Shown in pieces: positions 33,720-44,889 of a DNA stretch of 64,000 nucleotides (its first letter is position 1; each line of letters opens with the position of its first letter). Below the pieces are notes generated by a model. The model was not told the origin of the DNA. It searched no databases and saw only the letters and a program-made list of their open reading frames with translations. The position numbers were made by a program, and so were the translations under genes. The stretch lies in NCBI RefSeq assembly GCF_004664715.2, contig NC_051063.1:69922518-69986517 (forward strand), given 5' to 3'. The stretch is from Peromyscus leucopus. Lineage: Eukaryota > Chordata > Mammalia > Rodentia > Cricetidae.

Positions 33720-35160
33720 GAGCTCACAGAACAGATAAAAGTGAAACACTGTGTTTCTTTCACCTTTACAGTCAGAGTCTAGGTGCGTCATTCTCAACTT
33801 CTCTGCCATGATCTATCCAGCCAACAGAGGATGGGAAGAGAACAGAGACATCTAAGATGTTCTGTCAGGGCTGGATGCACTGTCCCTTTCCATCTGCAGG
33901 TGCACTTTGTCCATGACCAAGTGGAGTATCCCTCTTCTTTAGGTATGATTAGATGATAGCAAGAGCACAATCATTCCTCCAATGCAAACTTCAAAGTATC
34001 AGGTCTGGTAGGATTCCTGTAGCCATTCCTTGCCAAGCACACTATCCTGAGTCTGTCCCTCACTGCCTTGGTATATAAATAGAATATTGCATTTCACCCA
34101 TGATGCCCTGAGGATGGGCAGTTCTCATGTCTGATGCCTAGCTTGTAGCAACTACTCAGCAGTATGCTCCCTTGATGGGTCTTGAGAGAGGTCTGTGGTA
34201 TTCATGATCTATCTCCTCCATAGACTTCCTAAGAATTGGCCTGGGCTCAGTTAATTGGCAGTAAACTAGTGATGGTCCTTCAAGAAAGAATGAACTCAAG
34301 ACCTTGTCATCATTCAAACAGCATTTGATGTTGCAGCTATAGACCCCAGAAGGAGAGTGGTGGGTCTGCTCTATGCATAGGCTCTGCCTGCCATCAGGAG
34401 TATCACTGACAGCCATTAGGCACTCTTGAGTGTTCTATGGTTATGGCCAGTTGGGCTCTGAGCATCTACTCCTGCCAGGAAGTGCTCATTCATGACATCC
34501 CTGTCCCATGCCTCCATGTCATCTGCCTTCGACATTGTACTATGTCCACCTTCTGGGACTCACTTAAGTCCTGGCAGTGGCTGAGGGAGTTGATGTTATA
34601 GTAAAAGCACTGTACCAATGTCATCATTTTTGACCTTCAAGGCTACTGGTTATCATGTCCCAGACATATCTCATTAGTTATCAGCCTTGGCTTTGCTGGT
34701 CCAGCCGCACCTTCTCCCACTCTAGTCTCAGTTCTGACTCTATAGCATGGATCAGAGACTAATTTGTGTTTCCATGTCTTTCTGAATGGCAATCACAAAC
34801 CATGGCCTACAGACAAGATGCATGCAACTCACAAGTGTGCATTGTTTGGATTGAACCTTTGAACATTTTAAAAAATAGAAGTCAACTTTAAACATGAAGA
34901 AAAAAAAACTCCACTGGCCAGCAAGATAACACAGGAGCTTTTCCTGTGGGAGTCACTGTCTCCCACTGATGGGATGCTCTGTTTAGTTGGACAGTCTGTC
35001 ACCCTGCCATCTTACAGCAACTATCTGTAGCATCCTTTCTGTGGACTGGTCCCATGGCATTAGAGCTTCTGTTTGCATGACTTAGAAAGCTCCTGGGGGA
35101 TGTTATCCTAAGCAAAGGTGATAGATCATGGCAGTTGCTAGTCTATGATCTATTTAAATA
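33720..35160. other. Mostly unassigned DNA
   Basis: A hAT-type fossil is possible at 34790-34890 (aatcacaaaccatggcctac, ..atgcaactcacaagtg..), but divergence is high. Nothing else recognised. Confidence 0.35.
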
Positions 35161-35162
35161 TG

Positions 35163-35402
35163 AATCTATAATCTATGTATATATCTATTTATCAGCTGTA
35201 TTTACCTGTCATATTATCTACTTATCTATCATCCACCTACCTGTCACCTATCTATCTATCAATCATCTATCAATCATCTATCTATCTATCTATCATCTAT
35301 CTATCTATCCATCAATCTATCTATCTTTACTTTTCTCTGTACATGTCTATCTATCTAACTATCATCTATCTATTTTATCTACTATCTTTCTTATCTATCT
35401 GG
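35163..35402. repeat. (ATCT)n microsatellite, interrupted
   Basis: Many atct/tcta units with occasional caatc and acc changes. Open frames through it are repeat-driven. Confidence 0.95.
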
Positions 35403-35454
35403 CCTAACCACCTACTTTTTAAGATTGTAATTCTTTTCTATTTCACTTGTTATT

Positions 35455-35461
35455 AGTGTGT

Positions 35462-35508
<47 letters not shown>

Positions 35509-35800
35509 CACATGCCATATGTGCATGTGGAGGAGGTCAGAGGACAACTTTTAGGAGTTGATTCTCTCTTCCCACCTTGTTGAGGCAGGGTCACTCTTGT
35601 TTCTGGACCGGCATACTCCAGGCTAGCTAGCTTTCTGGTGATTTGCCTGTCTCTACTTTCTGTCCTGCCGCAGGAGTGCTGGGGTTATAGCTATGAGCCC
35701 TGCATCTAGCCTTTGTGTGTGGGTCTCGGGGATGGAACTCATGTTCTCAGGCTTGCATGGAAAGTACTTTTACCTGCTGAGTCATCTCTCCAGCTCTCGC
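35455..35800 (-). repeat. B4-type SINE headed by (TG)n
   Basis: A (TG)n at 35455-35506, then gcatgtggaggaggtcagag, ..ctccaggctagctagctttc.., ..acctgctgagtcatctctcc: reversed B4-type element. Confidence 0.8.
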
Positions 35801-36460
35801 CCATCTACCTTCTTAGAAACGCTGCAACATTTGTGTGCTAGAACCTAACACAGTCAGCAGCTGGCACACACATAGCAGATAACTAATAAATATTTGTTAG
35901 CTCTGTGAACTTCCTGGATGCAGAACCAAGACTCACCTACTAGCTTAAGCTTGTAAATGCGAGATCCCAACTCTCATTCCAGTGTTCTCGGGACTTCTTG
36001 ATGCTTTTCAGCACCTCCAGGTCAGGGCTGAAGTGGACTTTGTTATAGCCAGAGCAGCTCTCCTTTACTTTCTCACACCTTCTGACATGGTGCAATGCTG
36101 GTTTGAACATCTTAGAGGCTTCCTGTTAACCATATTGAAGGCACCCACACTCCTCCAAGGAGCCCCCAATCTCACTGATTCTCATACAATGGCAACCTGG
36201 GTCTTCATTGGGGAATTTTGGTCCTTCTTTCTTTGTTTCCATTGGCTTATTCTAGAGTTTTGCCTCTACATTTTGGATATCTGGTATCTATCTCAGAAGT
36301 ATCCTCTCGTTTGACCTTGATCGTAATCCACCATGGGAGAGGACGAGTACCTATAATGTCATTTAAACAGAAGATAGTACTAGGCCATAGCCTTGTCCTT
36401 GGTCTCTGGACGGGCCTAATCTGTACTGCCTGAAAGATTAAAAAAATGACTTTTATATTA
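35801..36460. other. Mostly unassigned DNA
   Basis: A MIR/L2-like end (gataactaataaatatttgt) lies at 35878-35900. The 110-codon plus-strand frame at 35982-36314 matches no family I know. Confidence 0.35.
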
Positions 36461-36469
36461 TATATGGTT

Positions 36470-36665
36470 GAAAAAATTCATAAATACACTAATCGTGAGA
36501 ATCAAAGGCAGTGGCCATAAATAAAGTTTTAATGGGACATAGCCACTCCCATTTCTGTACATCTTGTCAGATGCTTTCAAGCCCCATTGACTGATAAGCA
36601 GATGATGTGCACCTATGACCTGCCATGGTTGAGATTTTAACCACTTGGCCCCTTGTAGAAAAAGC
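36470..36665 (+). repeat. Possible hAT-type DNA transposon fossil
   Basis: ccataaataaagttttaatg, ggacatagccactcccattt and ccccttgtagaaaaagccta recall the old hAT repeats with tttattggaacacagccac and ccctttacagaaaaag blocks. Tentative. Confidence 0.5.
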
Positions 36666-37252
36666 CTACTCTAGATAGCTGAAATCTGAAGAATCTGGGT
36701 TCCTAGTAGTACCAGAGGCCTTTCTGGAAGGAACCTGGGGATGCTGAGCTGTGTTCCACAGACAGTGGAGTGAAGGAGTTAGAGTAAAGGTAGGCCTGAG
36801 CAGCACTGTGGGCATTTCATCTTACAAGCAGAAGCAGTGTGTCACTATTTATCCTTGACCAGCAGCCTTTAGACAACACCCAAATATTCATGAGGCATAT
36901 GTGTGTTCAAGGTCTTGATGTGTATCAACATGGGAAAGGATCAATGAGTTAAGATGGTGACTGCCTTCCTCATAAACACAAGTTCAAGGTGTACCTCAAA
37001 GACAAATGAAGGCTGTGTGTGGTTCCTGGTGCAGTTGGCTCAGTGCTAGCATTCCTGGCTCTTGTGCTACCATGTGTGACATCTATTTCAGTGCAGTTTT
37101 GTGCAGGGTGGATTGAGAGCAAGTAAGTTGAGGTTAGCCTCTCCCCACTTTTCCAATTTCAAAGCACATGATTGCGCCTGCACATCAGGAACTACCTGAC
37201 CATGAAATTAGCTGAATCCCGGGTCTGGAAGAACCTTACATCATACCCAATG

Positions 37253-37410
37253 GTGCTTCTCAAACTTTAATGTGCACAAAAGACACCCAGAGAGTCTGCT
37301 TCACAGTTGATTCTGAATCTATAGGTCTCTAGTGGGTCTGTGATTGTACAATTCCAAGGATAACCTGGGGGCTGCTGAGGCTCTTGGTCCAAGGACCACA
37401 CATGGAGCAA
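37253..37410 (+). repeat. MER5A-like DNA transposon fossil
   Basis: gcttctcaaactttaatgtg at the start and ggtccaaggaccacacatgg at the end, with a central ttctgaatctataggtct. These are the ordered blocks of MER5A (hAT-Charlie, non-autonomous). Confidence 0.75.
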
Positions 37411-37435
37411 AGATGCTCTCCTGAAGCTGTTTTCT

Positions 37436-37596
37436 GGAAGTGTGGTTTCTAGGCCAGCAGTTTCGGGGGACTTACAAGTCATACAAATGCTCACATTGAA
37501 TCACACTTGCCAATCAACCCTGCAGGTGCAGCCCTGCAGCCTGAGCTCAACCGCCCTGCAGGTGATGTGTTTGCAAGGTCAAGTTTGGGAACTGCT
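37436..37596 (-). repeat. Second MER5A-like fossil, inverted
   Basis: aagtgtggtttctaggccag at the left and ggtcaagtttgggaactgct at the right are the reversed MER5A ends. It lies about 25 bp from the first copy, in the opposite orientation. Confidence 0.65.
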
Positions 37597-37599
37597 GCC

Positions 37600-38339
37600 C
37601 ATTTGTTCTTTTGCATTCTTTCTTTGCCCTAGACTTCTCCCGGTCTGCTTAGAGCCACCTGGGCTTCTTGCCATTCCTTGAGAGAATCATCAACCATTCT
37701 TTCACATCTAAATCCCTGAGCCCTCTCACCCAGAGCCTCTGTAGGTGTGCAGACACCCTTGGGATAAGCAGCCGTATTACAAGCCAATCCCCGCAATCTG
37801 GAACCCAGGCTTGGGGAATTTTCCATTGGAGCCTCATTTTGGAAATTACTGTTTGCTTCCTCTGTTTACAGTGTCTTAGTATGCAAGACCTGTTCCTCTC
37901 CTGGGAATGAGTCACATGGGCTATGCTTTGGGCCAGTTTTGGCTACACTAGGATGCCAGTCTGGTCCTGGTGGTCACCCACCAGTGCCTCAAAGATATTT
38001 TCTCAGTGATGTCATTCTAGGTCTGTTCTCCCAACTGATCATCTGTAGACAATAAAAGAGACACAACTGTATCTTCAAGGGAAGCATCAATTATCTGTTT
38101 TGCACAGTAGAAAGTTATTGTGGAGCTAAAAGGTGTTAGTTTCCCAGGAGCCTATACAAATCCATCTGCTGTGGAGCCAGGAGTTAACCCACATCCTATT
38201 GAAGAGTCTGTATTTGTCCTGTCTCATCCTGTTAGGAGAATATTAAATTTTTATTTGTGTAATAGGTTCTAATTTGTAGAGCTGCCCTTGCATGGCAGGT
38301 AGAGCGTTGGGATTACTGGAGCCCTTATTTTGACTTTTG
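37600..38339. other. Unassigned DNA
   Basis: No repeat or gene signal recognised. Confidence 0.4.
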
Positions 38340-38830
38340 GCTCTTAAATAAATGAAGCTTTAAAAATGTTGAGAGTCATGTTGCAATAGAATGTAGTTAG
38401 ATTTCACAGTGACTATAATTGTGATTACAATCAGATGGCTGTAACGATACAAAAGACACATTATCTTTATAATTTATGATCCTCCTGGACCAAGCTCAGC
38501 ATCTTAAAAATGCAACATTTCAGCACCATCTGGGAGATTTGCCCAACAAAATTATGTATAAACAAAGTTCTTTATTGACTCCCTGAGATCCAAGTGGAAT
38601 CAATTATACATTATTGTTGTCTTTGTCGGCATTGGGAAGTGTCATACGGCTAAAGACCCACATTCCATAAATCATCCAAGTGTAATTTCCCCGGGGGTTG
38701 AATTTTGCATGGAAACAACGCCTTGTCAGTATTTTATGCTTAGATTTCTTTGGTGATATTCAGCGTGGGAGCTGGTGCATTTCCTTTGAGCTCCCAGAGA
38801 GTAGTGCCAGGCTGGCTGAGTTTGGTATAA
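38340..38830. other. Repeat-free block, candidate conserved noncoding element
   Basis: AT-rich, with no recognisable repeat and several intact transcription-factor-like words (attgtgattacaatcag, ccataaatcatccaag, gcatggaaacaac). A tataaag word lies at about 38827. Function is inference only. Confidence 0.3.
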
Positions 38831-39183
38831 AGAGCTGTCCCAGAAGTGTCAGACTGGGAGCATGTGGTGGAGTGGGGGCCGGGATCTGGGGGAGGGGATG
38901 CGGGTAAATTCAGAGTCTCTCAAGTCTATTACTTTTGCTCCTACTGAACCCCAGCATCGAAATGCTGAGACATCGATATTTTGTAGCTGAAGTGAAAGAT
39001 TGTTCTGAGCTGTCTGAAAGTGAAGGAAAAATGACTCTCCTTCAGAAATGTGGTCCCCAAATCCCAAACCATGGGAACCTGAATGTACTATATCATTCCA
39101 TGGCCGGTCATTTCAGAACACTCAAGGGAGGATATGCTGGGATTGACAGTACCCCTGCCAGGAATGTGCCTACAGTATCAAAA

Positions 39184-39257
39184 GGGGGTGGGCGGTGGAG
39201 GGGTGGGGGTGGAGGGTCGGTGTGCAGGGTAGGGGGTTGGGGGTGGGGGTTGGGGAA
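39184..39257 (+). repeat. G-rich tract with quadruplex potential
   Basis: More than six runs of three to six G within about 74 bases, separated by one to eight bases (gggggtgggcggtggagggg, ..agggggttgggggtgggggt..). The GGTGG-rich minus-strand proline/threonine frame is an artefact. Confidence 0.9.
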
Positions 39258-39682
39258 CCTGGCCTGCGCTGCAGTAAACTAAGAGGTACAAGGGCACAGA
39301 ATGGGCCTGTCCCATCCAAAAGCTGAGTATTGTCTGACTTTTCCTGTGGAGATGTAGGGGGAGAAAGTGTCTATTCATCCCAGATAAATGTGGCATCAAC
39401 AGACCAAAGGAAGGATTCCATCCAAATCCAGACTGGAGAACCAATTACTTTCCTAGGGAGTTTGCAAGAGCCTGAGCTACTCCAAGGTGGCCATAGCCCT
39501 GACATGTCCAAACAAGTTCATCATTTACCTCTTACTTAGTAGGATCTTGGGGAGGGAAGGGGGTTTAGTGAGTTTCCTCGAGCAGAGAATGTCCATATGC
39601 TCAATGTTGGAAGGGCTTCAGGTGGTCACCAGGCTGCTGTGCTTCAAGGTGGTGATGATCATGTCCACTTGGGAAGAGATAG

Positions 39683-39726
39683 CTGCACTGTGCTGATTTA
39701 CTAGTTACTTTTCTTGTGACTACTCC

Positions 39727-39797
<71 letters not shown>

Positions 39798-39855
39798 CAG
39801 GCACACAGAAATACTCTGGTGCTCAATTCTTCTTTCAGTCTGGGACTCCAGCCTG
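39683..39855 (-). mobile_element. MaLR LTR end, duplicated copy A, with (AG)n
   Basis: ctgcactgtgctgatttact.., then the (AG)n at 39731-39795, then ctctggtgctcaattcttct and tctgggactccagcctg. It shares both flanks with 40039-40249. The reversed MaLR 3' end (agttacttttcttgt) is visible. Confidence 0.75.
39731..39795. repeat. (AG)n microsatellite
   Basis: About 32 AG repeats inside the MaLR end. Confidence 0.97.
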
Positions 39856-40038
39856 AGGCTGATCTGACTCCAAGCAGAGGTCAGGAGTCTGTTGATCTGA
39901 GATGGTCACTTATTCCATGGCCTTTCAACTTGCTCATGTATAAGTCCTGATTCAGTCAGGCATCCACTTACTCAGTGGCCTCTGCCTGTTCTCTTTAACA
40001 TGTTCATTCCACCTCATTGCCCAGAACCTAGTAGGAAT

Positions 40039-40148
40039 CTGCACTGTGCACATTTACTAGTTACTTTTTTTGTTACTGCTTCTGTATCTACAGCCAGGAT
40101 ATGGAGACAGACAGGCAGGCAGGCAGGCAGGCAGACAGACAGACAGAT

Positions 40149-40191
<43 letters not shown>

Positions 40192-40384
40192 CATAGATAG
40201 ATTATTCTGGTGCTCAACTCACCTTCTTTCATTCTGGGACTCCAGCCTGTGAAATAGGATCACACATATACAGGGTGGTTTTGCCCACCTTAATTTACCC
40301 AATCTAGAAATTCCTTCATAGACATACCCAGAGGTTTGTTTCCATGGTGATTCTGTCAGGTTGGCAATCTAGATTAACCATCTC
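40039..40384 (-). mobile_element. MaLR LTR, copy B, with tetranucleotide arrays
   Basis: ctgcactgtgcacatttact.., arrays at 40111-40201, tctggtgctcaactcacctt, tctgggactccagcctg, then ..tggttttgcccaccttaatt.. and tagattaaccatctca, the reversed LTR start. The middle of the LTR is reduced. Confidence 0.78.
40111..40201. repeat. (CAGG)n(CAGA)n(TAGA)n microsatellite
   Basis: Three related tetranucleotide blocks in succession, each differing from the next by one substitution. Confidence 0.97.
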
Positions 40385-40802
40385 AGCTCACCACAGATCA
40401 CTTGTTATCCACAGCAGACAGATGCAGATGGGCAATGAAAGTCATTGTCATATTCATGGTGTCTCATTATCCCAAGCATCAGAGAGGTTCTCTATAGTAT
40501 GACCCAGGAATTAAAACAATGGGAAGAGTGAGCAGATCTTGGAGGGGGAGCAGGAGAGGACAAAGCTCTCTTATGCTGGGAAATGAGACTCCAGAAGGGA
40601 AGCACCAAGACTGAGCAGGTCTGTGGGACAAGAAGGACCATGGACACAGTGCCTGGGGAGATGTGTGGGAATAGATCTGATACCTCACAGACCTTGTGAA
40701 AAGCCGGCCTTATCACGGGATGCTTTGTGGATTAATTTCAATAGAGTGGGGATAATGGACAGAGAGAGGGGCATTTAGGAAGTAGTGGTCATTGCCACTA
40801 TC
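40385..40802. other. Unassigned DNA
   Basis: No repeat or gene signal recognised. Confidence 0.4.
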
Positions 40803-40838
<36 letters not shown>

Positions 40839-40844
40839 CGAGTG
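40803..40844. repeat. (TGAGAG)n short array
   Basis: About six gagagt units passing into gagagc. Confidence 0.9.
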
Positions 40845-42756
40845 AACACTCCATGGGTTCAATGGGTTTGGGAGAGAGGTAGTTTAGATCAAGGAGAAGG
40901 TTCTAGACACATATGCACATGTTGCAACATTTAACTGAGATAACTCCAATGCAGATCTGGCTTTTATGCATGAAAGGCTAATACTTGAACCTCTGCCTTC
41001 ACAACAGGGATCACCTCCTTTCTGAATATGTCCTCATCTGCAGTGATTTTGGATGGTTCTACTGGCTGTCCCCATTTTGGGCTACAAGATCCACTTCTCT
41101 TCTCCCAGCTGCAGAGCACTCCTTCCTCCCTCTCCAAGGGCAAATTCCGAATATCTCTATGCACACATATGTTCTGCGTACCAAGACCTGATGCTTATCC
41201 AGGGAAATGATTTACCAGGTTGTCCTTCCTTCAGTCCCATAGATACCTCTGTCAGCTTTGGATAGGCAGGATGGTATTTTCTTCATGGGCATTTCTGTTC
41301 CACTTAGAGAGACTGCCTTCTGGTCTGATGTCACTGTGCTTGGACAAGGGGAGAACTTTCTCTTTCTGGGAGGTCTACTTAGCCTGCATGGTGCCAACTC
41401 AACACATGTTAGAGATGATGGGCAGGAGGAAGGAGCAGCCCCTTGCCCCTCAGAGAAAAGCTGCTGTTTGTAAGAAGTGCCCAGAGAAGACATTCTCCCT
41501 GGTCCCAGTATGGCCATAGCTTACAGAAGCTTCAAAGCATGTGCGTACAAATGCCATGGCTTTCCCATGGTGTTGCAGATGGAAGCCAGGTTCTCAAGCA
41601 TCATAGGCAAGTCCTCTAACCACGATCTGCATGTCTAACCCTTTGCCAGTATTTTTTAAAAGCCCTTTAATACCCAGAATTGTTCCTGGCTCATAGAGAG
41701 GGCTCCATGAGTGTTTGCTATTGCTTTCATTATATGCTTTTTATTAAAAATAATATCATTGAGGCTGATGGAAGATGCCCAGTAGATATTTACTGAATAT
41801 TTGCACATTAGGCAAATGAGAATTACACCCATTGGTATGAATTGTGGCTTAATAATTTACTTTGGAGCAAGGACATACTTTAGCAAGGGATTTTTCTCTT
41901 GGAAAATCTTTAGTTGGGGATTTTTCTCTCTATATCCTTGTAAAGGTTTTAATCTCCTTCTAGCTTGTCAAATAAGACAGTTCGAGGAAATTGTGGATCA
42001 CTGATTCTCAGCCCTATGAATAAATGGGGCTGACAGCGGAGGAACAGTCCTCTCCTCCCCTCTCCCTCTCTCTCGTCCCTCACTCCAGTCCTTTGGAGGA
42101 TTGTCTGTAATGAAGCCATTCTCCAATAGGGAGAGCTTCTGAAGGCTGAGAAAGGGCTCAGCAAGGATCCTATATCTGCATTCCAGGAGCCTCTCTGCCA
42201 ATTGGCTACCTGGCACGAGACCCTTGACTTTGATAAGGTGTCTGTGAGGAAGCCTCCCCAGGAAGCACATCGTGTTCCTACAATGTCCCATTCACAATAT
42301 TCCTCAGGAACTGCTGGTCTCCTGTGTACATTCACAGAGCCAATTCTCCAATGCATTCAGTGTTAAAATTTCTGTCCTAATTAAAAGTGGTTGAGTTTCC
42401 TTTTACTAAGTACTGAAAATGGCAGAAACTGGGTTTCCCCAGTGACCAGTTTCTCGGGGTGCTCTGAAATGTGTTTGGTGAACAGTTGCATTAGTACAGT
42501 GCTAGGAACCTCTCTGAAGTCCTGCTTTCTTCTATATTAATAGACTCCATGGCATTCAGTTTCCAACTGAATTCTTTGACCATTTATTTTTTTTCAGGAT
42601 CAGTGCAGTTGTCTCCATTTTACAGATGACAAATAAAGGCTGTCATGGGTTTATTCATTTATTTAAGATTCTACTCTGAAAGGTGGTACTGACCAGGGCT
42701 CTGAGAACCAAACCATGCTCTTTCATGGTTCATTCATTCATTCATTCATTCACTCA
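40845..42756. other. Mostly unassigned DNA
   Basis: Short MIR/L2-like ends at about 41685-41725 (ttcctggctcatagag) and 42590-42640 (ctccattttacagatgacaa), and a (TTCA)n patch at 42730-42750. Frames of 60-135 codons show no domain. Confidence 0.35.
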
Positions 42757-43127
42757 TAGTATTAGTTATTCTTCTGTTGCTGTGATAAAACACTATGACC
42801 AAAGGCAACTTAAGGAAGACCGAATTCATTTCATCTTTCAGTTCCAGAGGGAGAAGAGCTCATCGTGGCAAAGAGGGAGGAACGTCTGCATGCAGCATGC
42901 ATGGCAGCAGATGCAGGAAGCTGAGAGATCACACCTCAAGCACAAGCATGAAGTAGAGAGAATGAGCTGAAAGTAGGATAAGCTACGAACTTTCAAAACT
43001 TACCCCAAGTGACGTCCTTCCGCAGCACGACGACACCTCTTAATCCTTCTGAAACACACTGCCAATTTGTGACCAAGTGTTCAAATATATGAGGTTATGG
43101 GGCACATTCCTCATTTAAATCACCACA
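42757..43127 (-). mobile_element. MaLR-type LTR
   Basis: tcttctgttgctgtgataaa.., ..gaagctgagagatcacacc.., ..tgaccaagtgttcaaatata.., ..taaatcaccaca: the full set of reversed rodent MaLR blocks. cactcat at 42751-42757 and 43130-43136 may be related to the target site, but the spacing is not clean. Confidence 0.8.
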
Positions 43128-43171
43128 TCCACTCATCCTTCAAGACTGTGTCTTACTGACTAGCCCAGAGT

Positions 43172-43175
43172 AAAA

Positions 43176-43211
<36 letters not shown>

Positions 43212-43249
43212 CATCATCATCATCATCAACAACAACAACAACAACAACT
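43172..43249. repeat. (AAAT)n(CAT)n(CAA)n compound microsatellite
   Basis: Three consecutive arrays. A reversed, diverged B1-like fragment (43252-43350: ttagacagcccataatggtg) follows. Confidence 0.95.
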
Positions 43250-43350
43250 TTCTTTTAGTTTTTTAGACAGCCCATAATGGTGTTTCTAGGATGGTCTAGA
43301 GTGCCTGAACTCAAGAAATCCTCCTGTGTCAGTCTCCTGAAGAGCCTGGC

Positions 43351-44394
43351 CTTTTCTCCACTCAACGTTTCCATGCTAGTAGCTACAGAGATACTAGGAC
43401 AAGGTGATGCATTCTTAAGAAGTAACCAGACTATGAGAAATTAAGTTGGTTGACTCCAAACATTCACAGAAACTATGCCCAGGAGGATTCTTTATGAGAC
43501 CCTTAGGCTCAATAAATATCGACACAAATACAAACTCCTGCTAGAGACTTAAAAGCTCTTACAAAGACCATTTCTAACAGTTAATAAGTTTGAATCATTT
43601 TTATTGTATTAAATATATATATTCTGAGAGACACTGGAGATAAGGGGATGTCTATGTATTAGTTCCCTCTTATGGGAGATTAATGTTTAGTTCCATTAAA
43701 CAGGCAGTAACAGATGCACTATGTTTCCAGGATGAGTAAACAATTGGTCCACTAGTGTGTCTCATGCAATGCAGCCCTAGCCCTGGTAGCTCAGGGAATC
43801 CTCATTCCCTTGCAGGGGAGATGGGTTGGAAGGAGGAGGGCCACACAGATAGTCTCTCTACATCCTCAGAGGAATCTTCCTGACTGGACACTGCTAGCTG
43901 TGTTTACACAAAGAGACCCAACTGTGCGCCCATGCTCAGGTGGTCAGTGAGGAGAAGAACTTGGAGCGAGTCTCCAGTGGGGACCCCTCCATGCCTGCCA
44001 GGGTTCCTGAATCCTCCTCCTACTTTCCAGGGTGCTGATGCAGGCACTAGGCGTTAAGGAGTACAGGAAAGCAAGTGCAGACATGGGGGAAAGGGGACAA
44101 ATTTCTCTGGAGAGGTAGGTGGCCTGTGAGCCCGAGAGAGCATCGGTTTTCAGCGGACTCAGTGTGGGATGTGAGTTTTACAGCAAGAACAGCAGAAGCT
44201 GAAAGACAGGCACAGGGAGCTCAGGATCCTGCAAGGAGAGCGCTCGGTGGTGAGAGCAAAGGCCACATGGGTGAATGCTCTAGGGTGGGTACAAAGACTC
44301 CTGAGTGGGAGCATGAGCAGCTCAGGTCCAAATCCTGACTTTGGCTTCAATCAGCACTCTGACTAGGTGCTAAGAACCATGTCTGGAGGCCAGA
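43351..44394. other. Unassigned DNA
   Basis: No repeat or gene signal recognised. Confidence 0.4.
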
Positions 44395-44570
44395 GTGTGA
44401 CTCGGGCAAGCCCGAGGACCCGAGTTCAATCCCAAGAACCCTCTGGGGGAGATGGAGCATCCTTAGCCTAGTCTCATTGGTGAGCTCCAGGCTGATGAGA
44501 GACCTCATTACAAGGAGGTGGATGGCATTTCTGAAGATGGTACCCAAGGTTGTTCTCTGGCCTCCACAGA
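44395..44570 (+). repeat. B4-type SINE (partial)
   Basis: ggacccgagttcaatcccaa, ..cattggtgagctccaggctg.., ..ggttgttctctggcctccac: sense B4-type blocks. The 3' CA-rich end is short or lost. Confidence 0.65.
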
Positions 44571-44889
44571 GTTCACTGATGTATATTGTGTGACAGCATT
44601 CACAGTACAAAGCCCTCATCTTGTGTGTTCAGAACCAAGGCTGCAGTGAAGTCATGTAATGCAATATGAGTGATTTCAGATTTAGGACACATTTGAGTTT
44701 GAATTATTATTTTTTTGTCATTGATAAGAGCGTGTTCTCTTTCTTCAAAAACAATTTTATTCTTCTTCATGGTGCAGGTATTTGAAGCTGTAGAATGTAA
44801 ACCCTTGGATAAGGGGTGACAACTACGAGCGCTCAGCCAAGAGCAGCCACATGGGTTACACATTTGATAGCTACTTTGCTTGACATACA

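Noticed and set aside
35982..36314. 110-codon ORF rich in hydrophobic residues
   Set aside because: Looks membrane-like only because of T-rich codons. No homology recognised and no splice or promoter context.
39178..39444. Proline/threonine-rich minus-strand ORF
   Set aside because: Complement of the G-rich tract; low complexity.
42751..43136. cactcat direct repeats as TSD of the MaLR LTR at 42757-43127
   Set aside because: Three extra bases lie between the LTR end and the right copy, and a (TTCA)n patch on the left raises the chance of coincidence.
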